Assembly: GCF_041296385.1 (NCBI RefSeq)
Contig: NW_027184085.1
Location: 51,861,109 to 51,925,108 of the forward strand
Origin: Aphelocoma coerulescens
Taxonomy: Eukaryota; Chordata; Aves; Passeriformes; Corvidae
Direction: 5' to 3'
Length of the DNA: 64,000 bases
The notes beneath the pieces are model-generated. The model made no database searches, was not told where the DNA came from, and was given only the letters and a program-made list of their open reading frames with translations. Below are positions 51,197 to 61,263 of this stretch, one piece after another. Numbering within the stretch: the first letter of the stretch is position 1; each line of letters begins with the position of its first letter. The translations under genes and the position numbers were made by a program.

Positions 51197-53483
51197 GCTC
51201 ATGAGGATGGTAATAGAATACACTGCAACCCAGGACAACAACTAACTGTACAAGTTTCAGAACAAGGAACTTGTTCAGTACACCTTCTCAGGGCTCCTCT
51301 TCATTCTTGCATAAAAATTCACCTCCTAACCCCAAGTATCTTCTCCAGGATTTCACGTGCTTTTTCAATTACATTATATAGAGAAAATATCGCTATTAGG
51401 AGGCAAAATATTACTGATTATAGAGTAGACAAATATGAACTGTTTGGATGAGTATCCAGATTAATTCCAAACAGAATATCTTTTGGGATTTGTCCCATTT
51501 CTCAGGGAATTTCACAACTTTTGGATAGCCTGGCTTTATTTGTCTTGCCTTAATTCATTTTTCCATATGGCACAGTTGCTAAGTATTTCTGAAGGTGTTT
51601 GGCAGTAACTCTTGCCCATGTTTTCAGTAGATTAAATTTGCAGCTCATTACACTTCTTGACAGGAACAGAGAATCAACCCCAAGGATATGCTGACAAAAA
51701 AAGCCCAGATGTGGTGTGTGTAGTTTTTCATTCTTTCTTCCCCTTTTAGTTGTGAACAAATTTTCACAGCTATACTAATTATGTTATCAACTTGATACAA
51801 GCTTCATAAAAGCACTTTTAGCCCTATCACCTGTAGCTCAGAGGAATCCTCTTTTTAAATCATGCGAGAGAGGAAAAAGGTCAGATGACGGATTGTACAT
51901 GATTTCATCTACCATGTGCACAGAGCGACCAAAACTGCCAATCCACAAAGAACGTAAGGTTTCTGGTGGGATTTCAGGCTATGCTGGACCCTTTATTTTT
52001 TTTCCCATGCACTTCCATATAGAGTAGATTAGGCCTTTGCTGTTCATGACGTGCTGCTTTGGTGATGATTAGCACCACTACCCACTCTCAGAAGACCTTG
52101 TGATGTTTATGAGATTATGGGATCAATCAGAATGCAAAATGGGGATCTGGACAATGGGAGATATGAAGAGGACCCATATCTGCCAGCCCCTGTCTCCTTG
52201 GGCAGTCAGTGGCTATTGAAGTAGTTTTACCTTAGATGCTGCCACTTAATTTTCTAGGCAAAAACATTCACTATGCTGGCAAACTATCCTAATGCATTTT
52301 TTTTTCTGGATAATAGCAGCAAGTATATTTGCTATTCTGTGCATAAATTTTGAGTTTGAAGTTTGTTTATACTTTTATAAAATGCAAGAAAACTTCTTTA
52401 AAATTCTGTGGGAAAGGAGGACAATTATACAATTTATTACTCCTTTCTGCTCCACAGGATCATGCCACAGCTTCCCCACTATTTTTTTTTTGCTGGACCT
52501 GACTATGCACTTGGCATGCACAGAAGCCAACCTAAGCCATTTCAGTGATCTTAATTACATATGAACCTGCTCACACAGGGCTTTCCCTGCTCTCCTTAGC
52601 CTGATTTTGTCAAAATTATCCAACCACCAGTTGCACCACAATTGGACAGCTTTGGTGAGTGGGACTCAGTCCTAGTGTTCCTGGCAGCTCTTAGTCACTG
52701 CCATGCCTTTTCTAAACAGTGTCAATGCTGAGAAGAAAAGAGCACTACTTTCAGATCTGAACTGGCCTCCTGCATGAAAGAACAACTTCACCTGTCGAGC
52801 TGTGAACACTTTGGTAAGTAGACACCTGATAGATGACATTTGCTCAGCCTGTCACAGGTTAGAATACTTTGAATGCTATGGGCAGTACATGCCAGGCACG
52901 AACACAAGGAAGCCATCAGTTTCTGTAAATGATCTTCCAAGCTGAGTCACCTCAGGTATCTCCTAGAGCTTGTGCTCCTTCACTTTCCAGATAGACTGCC
53001 AGTCCTCTGTGTTTAAGCATTCTTAAAAAATATTATTTACTATAAATACTGTAAAAGCTGTGTTACTGACTCTAGATTGCTTGGGTTATTTTATAATCTT
53101 TATATATGACGATGGCACCAAAGCAGGCGATTCACATCCATTCAGCCTATTTAAATGTGATTAAAAAACATATATGCACAGTTATGTATCTGCATCTTTA
53201 CCCTCACAGAATTCATTAATAAAGCTCTCAATAATTACAGTAATAAATTTGAACAAATTCCAGGGGCATTATAAAAACATTCTAAATACAATATACAAAT
53301 ACGGCTAGATTTTATTCCAGTGTACTTTGCTATATTTTTAAAATGCATTCAAGGAAATTCCTTGTTTTGATTAGGAAAAGAGAAAGAAAACTCTTCAGCT
53401 GTGTTTTAGCTCTGCTTCCTTTTGCTTTATTGTAGTTCTGTAAAGTGTTTCTTTGGCATTTGACGCATGAAGGTTTTTATTGA
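51197..53483. other. AT-rich sequence, no gene recognised
   Basis: No LINE or LTR read here. The open frames at 51550-51759 (-) and 52292-52564 (+) are short, with hydrophobic low-complexity translations. Confidence 0.6.
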
Positions 53484-53857
53484 TGCCTGGAAGTGGCTAC
53501 CTGAAAACCGAGGCTAGACAAGAAGAAGAGAATAAAAGTAAGATTTTATTTGAAGGGCCTTCAAAGGTACATCCTGGGCAGTCAAAAAGGCTACACCCAA
53601 GACAAACGCAGGGTCACTGGTTCTTCACACTTTTATATGTTTGGACTATTTGCATATCCAATTATAACTTCAGCTAATAATGTAATTACCCCAGGTTTGT
53701 CCCTCCTCTTCAGAGGCTTTTAGTTTACACATTTTGGGGCCTGGAACAATCAAGGTGTCCTTGAAGAGCAAGCCCAGAGAGGCTTTGTTATGTCTACCTA
53801 GCACGAGAGAACAGAAGTTAACAGGCTACAAGAAACTTCAGAGTTACACACTAGGCA
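53484..53857 (-). mobile_element. Solo LTR, avian ERV (family not assigned)
   Basis: Minus-strand signals are in LTR order. A TATA box TATAAAA (plus 53631-53637) is followed about 85 bp later by AATAAA (plus 53545-53550), and then a U5-like segment with TCTTCTTCTTGTCTAGCC. The proposed edges give matching 5-bp inverted ends, TGCCT...AGGCA. The flanks show no clear target duplication, so the edges are tentative. There is no second LTR or internal region. Confidence 0.65.
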
Positions 53858-54928
53858 GTACAGGATTTGAAAAATATAAAAGTTAAAACCTAAGGCATCA
53901 TCATCACAATTTGAACACTTCTGTCATTGAAAGTTACTATGATCCCAAGTTGTTATGGAAAATAATTTCCTGATAAGAATTTTTAATGAAACATAACAAA
54001 GCAAACAGAATAAAAAAAAGTCTCTCAGAGAGGATTGCATTACAACAACAGAATTGTTTTTCAATATCAAAACCAACATCTGCTCTCTTTATGGTCTCCT
54101 TTACATTGTGAACATTTCATTTGATTTAGATCTGAGTACTAAATTACTTTTAGATTACTTCAGAAGTAATTTTCAGCTTAAATGTGTCTGTGTTTTGTGG
54201 CATAATTTATGACTGTGTTTTCAGATATCATGGTTTTTATTAAGATCATTTTCCATTTCCTTTCTTTTATGAAAAAAGGAAAGGTACTAAGTGATTACAG
54301 AAAGATTTATTCCTCCTTACATCTTTTTTCTCTTAACATAAACACTCTATAAAGTAAATAGAGCCATGCTATGAGACACTTCTATAAAATAACCTAAAAT
54401 GATAAAAAATCATATAGTTTGGGCTTTACAGAATCAAAATATTCAATAACTTAGCATTTGCTGAAAATCAAGTTTGCCTCAGCACTCTCATACATGATAC
54501 TGAAAGATACTTGCTTGTTTTCCTCCCACGTAATTTCAAATCAGGAAGGTAAAGGTGAGGAAAACAAACCTATGGAGCAGATGAAAAAGACTTCCTCTCA
54601 GAGGTCTGAGAAGCACTTTAGGAGGAGATTCACACCACAGCCAGAAATCACCAAAATCCAATGGTGGGTGAGTACAGGGGAAGGAAGTGCTCACACAGTT
54701 TACTGCTACTGTAGGAAGGTACCATAAAGGTACTGTAGAAAGGTACCATACTCCTTTGTCTGGAGTTCTAGGGGCAATCTAGCTCCACTGAGAAGCATGA
54801 CAATGCCATTCTTGTCCTGAAGCTACTGGTAGATTCTCATGGATGTCAGAGATCCTGGGCACGTACAAAAAACCTTAAAGTGTACACATATATATATGTG
54901 TGTGCGAGTGTGTTTGCGTGTTTATATA

Positions 54929-54973
<45 letters not shown>

Positions 54974-57900
54974 CATATAAATTATATGCATCTGCTATCA
55001 CAAGGTTATCTTGAGATCGTGGTGTGATGAAGGATGAATACTTCACCTTTTGCAAATCAATTGCATCACGGTTAACAGCGTGGCTACCCTCTTTCAAACT
55101 GGATCCCTTTCAAATTGTTTCAGCATGTGTTTTCCCTGGCCCCAAGCCAAAAAAAGGCCCTGGATTTTACTGTCTGAGTCCTTCAATCTTCACTGAGGCC
55201 TGTCTTTACTTTAATTCCCCTAATATTAAGATACCAATAAGAAATGCAAGTACCCAAAGCATCACAGCAAAGTTACTGGTTTGTAAGTCAAGTGGTAAAT
55301 GAATATAAGCATGTTTTCAGTCTCCCTCAAAGAATCGCAGCTTAAATCGCCATGAAGATAGCACTGATGAGTTACAACATGGGAGCCCCAAAGGGAGCAT
55401 TGTTTTTCAAAGTATTTAACTTAGGAGTCTCAGCCTCAGTCTTTCTTTTCCTAAAGCTCCTTCACTCTCACCACACCACAAAACAACCATTAGCCAGCAT
55501 ACTCTAACATTTTCTGACATAGTTCATGTACATCACTGAAAAACTTCATTGAATAGTAGCTCTGGACATTTTTTTTCCTTTAAATCCAGTATGTAAGACA
55601 TTGAGAATGCATCTTTCTAAACTGACTATTATCTTCACATTAGTCATTTGGCTCACAGCTTGCCTTTTGATACATTCAAGACTGCATTTGTTCCCAATGA
55701 TAGCATAAGATGTATGCTACTGTCAGAAGGCAACAGGTATGTTAAGGTACTTTTAGCAATAAAAGATAATTGTTAGTGTCCATACAGTGTTATGTTAGGT
55801 ATGAGAAGAAAAAGGTTAGGCTGTGAAGGTAGAAATACACTAGCACAGATCCTATTATCACTGTTTAGCATGTGGGTTTCATCCTATGTGAACATGGCAA
55901 TTCTTAAATGTAGGACCTGGCAGGGCAATTACTGTTGCAAATTTCTGTCACATTTGCTTATTGAGACTTATGTTTGTCTTCCATTGTATGCAAGATTTTA
56001 TTTCACTGCACTGAGTCTGGGACCTCCATCTGCATTATAAAATATAACCAATTCACCCAGTTACAAGCATGCAATTAGAAGACACTGCTAAAAACTAGCA
56101 CAGGCTTCATATACCTTTACTGTGAAAGAAAGAAAATACCAAATTTCTGACTTTCTTACAGCTTTGACCCACTAACTACCTTGTTATATATGCAGCTGCT
56201 GGAGTTCAACAGCCAGAATTGCAGATGGTCTTCCACAGATCTTTTGCATAGCATCTCTGTTTCAGGTGTTTTAGTCACCTCTTCCTTTTGGTCTTAAATT
56301 GAGAAATATGTTCAGCAACTGGGTTGTTATATCTTGACACAAGCACATTGATTGAAGATATTGTGACTAACACTTCTGCAAAATAAACGCACGATCAAAA
56401 AAGAAATTTGGATTTACAGTGTTTGGATATTTTTTTGATTTTCAGCATATTTCAGGGAGAGAAGCACAGATAGATAGTTGGAAGATGGGCAGCCACTGTT
56501 CAAATACATTTTTTTTCTGACAGCTGAACAAAAATGTCATTGCACATGTTGGATAGCTTTTCTGAACTAAATTTGCACTGTAATACACAGAGCAGAAGGA
56601 GATGCTTCAAAATTGTACAACTGGCATCTTTTTATACACAGGAAGGTCTGGAAACAAAACCATTTGATGATTGCTTTTTTTGTATTTAAATATTCTTTCA
56701 CAATGACCATTAAATTCCCTGTTCTGAGTACCTTTCTAAACAGTCATAATATATCTTTATCTCTTTCTGCAAGCATATATGAATGTAATGTTTTATTTCT
56801 GTATCTAAGTTGTGACAGCCCTTGGCTTTCAGTCCAGTTAACTGAGTCACACTTTTATAAAACTCCAAGGAGAGAAAAATGTCAGCCCCATAAACTTAGA
56901 AATAACAGGATTGCACACTTTTCTTGCAACTCTATTACTTACTTAATATTTTATGGTTTTGAAATGACAGAAAAAAAATGATTTTGAATTCCACTGGGTG
57001 GTATATTTAGGAAGAGCTACATATATAGAGCTTGTAGCAATTTTCCAGATATATGTGCTCTGTGTGTAAGGATTGAACAGATGAATGTGTTTCATTTTAC
57101 TTATCCTAACCATATGGTCTCTTTATGTAAAATAAGAGGAAGAAACTAAAACTTTTTCTCATGTATCATTTGAGCAAAACCAGGGAGGATTACTGAGTAC
57201 TGGTATTCAAAGGAACCTAACAAAAGTGCCCAAGAACTATGTGAAAATCCTCTTTCTGGAAGTGAGGATGGTGGTCTGGGAAATGCAAGTTTCTTGCAAG
57301 TCCTTTAATCACATCAAGTATTCAAAATCATAACCACTCCATTCTACTTACTCCTGAGGGCAGCAACACTGACTGCCACTAAGGGATATACGAGTCCCAT
57401 GCATTTCCAAAAAGAGACCATGTGAATAGGCAAGGATGTTTCGAAGATTTGGTAGTTTTCATTTGTTTAAAAGTCCTGCCTAATCCTAACATGGAGCAGT
57501 TTAGGTTTGGACAGAGGTGGCATTCTGCAAGAATGCACTCCAAAACAGGGATATTCTGTGCAAAATCATAACTAAATGCCTGCATGTGAAGCAGAAATTT
57601 GACATCAGAAAGGCATTTTGAGAAAAGGGGAACTGAAGGAAATCCAAACCAAGGCATTACTGGATTTGGAGTAGAAGTTGATGAAAAGTAAAAAACAGAA
57701 ACAAGCTACCAGGTGCAGAGCAGGAGAAATTCAAGGGGTACAGTGAAATCCATTCCATTGCAGATATTCATTTCAATAATCGAAAAAGGTGTTTTGGAAG
57801 ACTCACCCTGGCCAAGTGCATCCCTCTTACCTGAATACTGAAGGAAATAGAATAAGAAGCTGATTGTTAGCCTGATGTTACTAAAGCCTGATTCATGCTT

Positions 57901-58865
57901 TGGTCATCTTTGCAGTTTCTCTTGACAGTAATTTTCTTTTTTTCTTTTAATCCCTTTGCTATTAAAATGTTTAATAACGGAAAGGAAAATTTTCTTTTTA
58001 AAATGTGTGGGTTTGTATAGAATCATTACCAACCTGTAGTTTTAGAAGTAAGCACAGCACGGATTTCCCTGAAAGCTCCTGCACCTTTTCTATCCCTTCA
58101 GCACTTCAACTTTTTCTGATCTTATCATTTTGTATAGTACTTTTAGTACACACAGGAAAAGATAGGATCTGCTGTTGGTTTGTTTTTCCTGAGGACAACT
58201 TCTGTAGGATCTCTCCTGATATGAAGCCATAAAGAAAAAATGGCAAGAAAATGAACACTACAGACAAGAGTTCTCTGGCACAAAAATAAGGTGTTTGGAT
58301 GAAAGAAATAACAGCTGAAAAGAGTGAAGGACTAAAAGAATATTCTCCTGACACCACTTGAATTGACTTGACATTTGTCATGAGCTTTATAAGTAGAAAA
58401 CCTATGTATTCAAGTACAAAAAGGGTGACGAAATGCAGTCTATGGACTCAGCTTCATCTGGGACTGAAATGTGCTTTCAGAACCAGCACACCTGCATTTA
58501 AAAATAAGAACTTTCTTCAGCCATTAAATAATGAATTCTTAAGGCACGCATCACATGGTTGTGCCTAAGTTCTTTCAAAGACTAAAATCCAGTGTTTTCC
58601 TTTGCATGCCTTTCTGGACTGAAAAGTTAAAAGTTAAAATAAGAACTGTGTAATAAAATTATTCAGGGAAGAGCACAATATTTGATGCTTACTTCATGTA
58701 GGTGAACTAACCCTTTTACTAGTTAACCTTGCTCCTCTTCTTTTAGATCTGTGGTAAGTTATAATACACCCAACAACAAAGGAGAAGAGGCTTAAACAAC
58801 ACAAGCTCTTTAAGATTTTCACGATATCACCCTGTGTGGACTGCGTTAACCATTTCTCTAGCACT
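53858..58865. other. AT-rich sequence, no gene recognised
   Basis: Contains a (TG)n/(TA)n complex microsatellite at 54882-54985 and a 24-bp tandem duplication at 54707-54754 (TACTGTAGGAAGGTACCATA...). Open frames crossing the TA repeat (54839-55097, both strands) are artefacts of repeat composition. No gene, LINE or LTR was recognised in the rest. Confidence 0.6.
54882..54985. repeat. Complex (TG)n/(TA)n microsatellite
   Basis: CACATATATATATGTGTGTG, then GTGTTTGCGTG, then an almost pure TA run at 54923-54965, then CATGTATGCATATAAATTATA. The TA part is self-complementary. Confidence 0.95.
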
Positions 58866-58871
58866 CAGCTG
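58866..58871. repeat. Target-site duplication, left copy (CAGCTG)
   Basis: CAGCTG directly precedes the LTR edge at 58872 and is repeated exactly at 61258-61263 after the other LTR. A 6-bp duplication fits alpha- or betaretrovirus-like integrases. Confidence 0.88.
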
Positions 58872-59162
58872 TGTTCCAGTGGGGTCTCCTGCAACATGCA
58901 TTAGACAGCGAGGCCCATGGAAAGAAATAGGGAGCGATTCTTGATAGAAGTTTCAGAGATCTTTATTTTCCAGCCACATGGCCCGGGGACTGCCCAAAGA
59001 CTGAGCAATCACTCGACAACTAGGGTCCTTCCCCGGCAGGGGAGCACAATATAACCAATGGGGAACAAGACTGACCAGGGAGTAGGGAAACCCTGTAGGC
59101 CGTGCCTCTACTCCAGGGTGCCCTCTCCCCGGACCCCACGCCAGGGGGGAGGAACCCCAACA
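58872..59162 (-). repeat. 3' LTR of the Y-box element
   Basis: 291 bp, minus-strand ends TGTTGGGG...GGAACA. AATAAA polyadenylation signal on the minus strand at 58967-58962. Inverted CCAAT (ATTGG on the coding strand) at 59059-59055. No standard TATA box; GGTTATATTG just after the ATTGG is the nearest match. Partner LTR at 60967-61257. Confidence 0.93.
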
Positions 59163-59179
59163 CTTCACCCTTCTGTTTT
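59163..59179 (-). other. Polypurine tract of the Y-box element
   Basis: Directly upstream of the 3' LTR the minus strand reads AAAACAGAAGGGTGAAG, purine apart from one C and one T, ending at the LTR edge. This is the expected plus-strand primer position and confirms the minus orientation. Confidence 0.75.
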
Positions 59180-59406
59180 AACTAAAAGAGATTTAAAACT
59201 TAACATTGGAAACAACTGGAGAAACATAAGATAACAAGAGCAGTTTCAAAAGAAAACAAGCCACCCTCCTGAGTCTCTAAATGTCCAAACAGATTTTTTC
59301 TCTGGAACATCTTAGGGCTGGCAGAAGGTAGACAGGACTCTCTGAACGTGCTTTGTGGGGAAACTGAGGCAGGAGAGGGTTTCTTCTATTTGTACCTGTT
59401 GGAACT

Positions 59407-60087
59407 TTAAACAACAATAGTTCTTTCTCCGCCCCCCCCCCCCCCCCCCCCTTGTGATCCCCCACTTGGCATTGGAAGGGGATTTTTGGGAGAACAATTG
59501 GTAAAGGCATGGTTTTGTGAGGGAAACCATGAGTGAAAGAATGGATTAGGAATGCACTGGGGATAATAGGATATAGGATAAAAGGGAAAGGTGGGATTAG
59601 GAAAGGGAGACTGTATGGGTTGCTCATAATGGGGATATTGTCTGACATGACTATGATTTGCAGTGTATATACTGCCTTTCACAGAAACACCACCAGGCCC
59701 GGTAACATTTGCTGCTTGCAGGCCTTTCCTTCCTTGTATAATCTTAAACTCTACCACTTCTCTATCTCCTAAGATAGGGATAGATTTTTTGGGGTTATTC
59801 TTCATAATGGCAGTATGATGAACAAATATGTCTTCCTGGTTGTCACATCTCGTTATAAAACCATAATTCTGTTTGACATTATACCATTTTACTATTCCTA
59901 AAACCTTAGCTACAATAATTTTTTCTTTTTTCCGTCTCGCTGCTGTTTTTTGTCTTGCTGTGTTCCTGCTTTTACTTTCGCTTTTGCTCGCTCCTGCATT
60001 GGAGCTGCTGGAGCTGCCAGGGCTGCTGGGGTCATTGGGGCTGCCTGTGCCTGTGCGCTCTCGCCGCGGGGTCTTGACTTCCTGGGG
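59407..60087 (-). pseudogene. Y-box (YBX-type) cold shock domain frame inside the LTR element
   Basis: A 226-codon open frame containing a complete cold shock domain at about 59922-59671. It reads KVLGIVKWYNV, QNYGFITRC (RNP1 region), QEDIFVHHTAI (RNP2 region), KNNPKKS, GDREVVEF, QGRKGLQAANVTGPGGVSV and KGS-YTANHSH. NNP-K, AANVTGPGGV and the post-domain YxA-like stretch are specific to Y-box proteins rather than Lin28 or bacterial Csp. The aromatic residues and His that bind nucleic acid in YBX1 are kept (W of KWYN, F of YGF, F and H of IFVHH); a conserved Gly before YGF is Asn. The domain is intronless, unlike YBX genes. The tail is Pro/Phe/Tyr-rich with a Gly run, not the usual alternating basic/acidic clusters. 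There is no in-frame ATG before 59805 (mid-domain), so translation would need fusion to upstream sequence. A second short frame (60035-59910, Ala/Pro-rich) overlaps it and shifts out of frame at an A-rich tract. Probably not functional now. Confidence 0.85.
59432..59451. repeat. Run of 20 C (poly-G on the element's coding strand)
   Basis: Lies inside the 3' part of the cold shock domain frame, encoding a glycine run. Any length change not divisible by three would swap the C-terminus to a different frame, which stays open to 59277. Confidence 0.95.
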
Positions 60088-60540
60088 TCACATTCGAGGC
60101 CGCGCAGGCCGGGCCGGTCTGCGCCGCTCAGCTCCTTGTGTGCCCCTGCTGCTGCCGCCTCTGGTCACAGCTGTGCTGCTGCTGCCTGGCGCCGCACCCA
60201 CATCTCGGCTGGGCCTCTGCGCGGCGGCCCCCCCGTGCCCTGCAAACGACTCCGTTCCAGCGCGTGTTTTGGCTGGGCGCAGCTCCACTCCACTACCATT
60301 GCTGCCGGCCGCCGCCCACGTGCTGCCCCTCTTGGCCGGGCATTCACAGGGCTTGCTCCACCATGCGCTGCGCGGGGCCAGGTGGGCACAACCGGGTCAC
60401 GCAGCTCTCGCTGCACTTGGCTCTATTGTCAACACCACAGCTCGTGCTGGCTCGCCCACGCGTGGGAACTGCCTTGCCGCCACCCGCAGAGCACTCGGCG
60501 CATGTGGCCGAGGCTGCACGGTGTCTGAGGCACGTTTCCC
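60000..60540 (-). other. GC-rich, CpG-dense segment of the Y-box element
   Basis: The only strongly GC- and CpG-rich stretch in the window, sharply bounded by AT-rich sequence on both sides. It lies between the Gag-like frame and the cold shock domain. Its translation in the domain's frame is Ala/Gly/Ser/Pro/Arg-rich, and the alternative frame gives Ala/Pro-rich sequence similar in flavour to YBX N-termini. Read as the captured CpG-island first exon or 5' end of a host gene (inference). Confidence 0.6.
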
Positions 60541-60771
60541 TTCACAATGACACAGCTGACATTGTTCAACATTCTCTGTCATTAGATAATATTCACAGAA
60601 ATATTCTTCCTTCGGCATATATTTTGACTCAGAAATTAACCGTGTCCAAACATTCTTCCAAAAGTCTTTGGTAAGAATCAAGTTCCAAGAAACGTAGAAA
60701 AAGTTTTTAAACAACCATGCCAGAAAGTGTCTTGGTTCTTTTTGAGCCTGAATTAAGCTAAAATTTACAAA
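60397..60771 (-). pseudogene. Gag matrix-like fragment of the Y-box element
   Basis: Open for 124 codons on the minus strand from just after a TGA (60774-60772) to a TGA at 60399-60397. The first half is rich in Trp/Phe (FLAWLFKNFF, VSWNLIL, FWKNVWTRLI), with spacing reminiscent of a betaretrovirus-type matrix domain. It follows the leader where gag should start. It then reads CQLCHCEGKRA and runs into the GC-rich segment. It is in the same frame as the cold shock domain. The first in-frame ATG (KYMPKEE) is well inside, so the true start is lost or elsewhere. Assignment to Gag rests on position and residue pattern only. Confidence 0.45.
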
Positions 60772-60904
60772 TCACGGTACAAGAATCTTTTCAAGTTTAA
60801 GATAAATGTCCCTTTGTGGCTTGGACAGTCAGGAGTCTTTCCATGGTTCCTCCATAGTTTATGGAACAGCAAAACAAAAGCAAGAAGAGAAATGCAGAGA
60901 GTTT

Positions 60905-60910
60905 ACTCAC
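60905..60910 (-). promoter_or_regulatory. Donor-like splice site in the element leader
   Basis: The minus strand reads GGGATTTGTGAGTAAAC about 57 bases after the 5' LTR, a good match to a 5' splice site (GTGAGT). Retroviral leaders usually carry the major donor here. I did not identify the acceptor. Confidence 0.4.
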
Positions 60911-60966
60911 AAATCCCAGTCGCTGTCTCCAGGGGACCATTATGTTGCCCACATTCTCCAACCATT

Positions 60967-61257
60967 TGTTGCAGTGGGGTCTCCTGCAACATGCATTAGA
61001 CAGCGAGGCCCGTGGAAAGAAATAGGGAGCGATTCTTGATAGAAGTTTCAGAGATCTTTATTTTCCAGTGACATGGCCAGGGGACTGCCGAAGAACTGAG
61101 CAATCACGGGACAACCAGGGTCCTCCCCCGGCAGGGGAACACAAAACAACCAATGGGGAACAGGATTGACCAGGGAGTAGGGAAACCCTGTAGGCCGTGC
61201 CTCTACTCCAGGGTGCCCTCTCCCTGGACCCCACGCCAGAGGGAAGGAACCCCAACA
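60967..61257 (-). repeat. 5' LTR of the Y-box element
   Basis: 291 bp, partner of 58872-59162. Minus-strand ends TGTTGGGG...TGCAACA. Polyadenylation signal AATAAA on the minus strand near 61062-61057. Inverted CCAAT at 61154-61150. Just inside, the minus strand reads AATGGTTGGAGAATGTGGGC; the TGG could begin a primer-binding site, but I cannot match it to a tRNA. Confidence 0.93.
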
Positions 61258-61263
61258 CAGCTG
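61258..61263. repeat. Target-site duplication, right copy (CAGCTG)
   Basis: Exact copy of 58866-58871, directly after the LTR edge at 61257. Confidence 0.88.

Larger units (their letters stand above)
58872..61257 (-). mobile_element. Compact LTR element carrying a Y-box cold shock domain (defective ERV)
   Basis: 2386 bp, transcribed right to left. Order on the minus strand: 5' LTR (61257-60967), leader with a GTGAGT donor-like site, Gag-matrix-like frame (60771-60397), GC-rich segment (about 60540-60000), cold shock domain frame (60087-59407), polypurine tract, 3' LTR (59162-58872). It is flanked by CAGCTG on both sides. The internal region is about 1.8 kb, with no protease, reverse transcriptase, integrase or envelope that I can read, so it needed a helper to move. 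The LTRs differ at about 20 of 291 sites by eye. The structure resembles a transducing retrovirus, with a host gene replacing most viral genes. The call of the element is strong; the capture interpretation is inference. Confidence 0.88.

Noticed and set aside
54839..55097. Open frames on both strands across the TA/TG microsatellite
   Set aside because: The translation is only alternating Tyr/Ile from the repeat; an open frame on both strands is expected from TA repeats.
59873..60674. Plus-strand open frames of 178-225 codons in the GC-rich segment
   Set aside because: They are antisense to the element, and GC-rich DNA lacks stop codons by composition. The cold shock domain shows the sense strand is minus.
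60949..60966. Primer-binding site of the Y-box element
   Set aside because: A TGG lies in the right place on the minus strand, but the following bases match no tRNA 3' end I can name with confidence.
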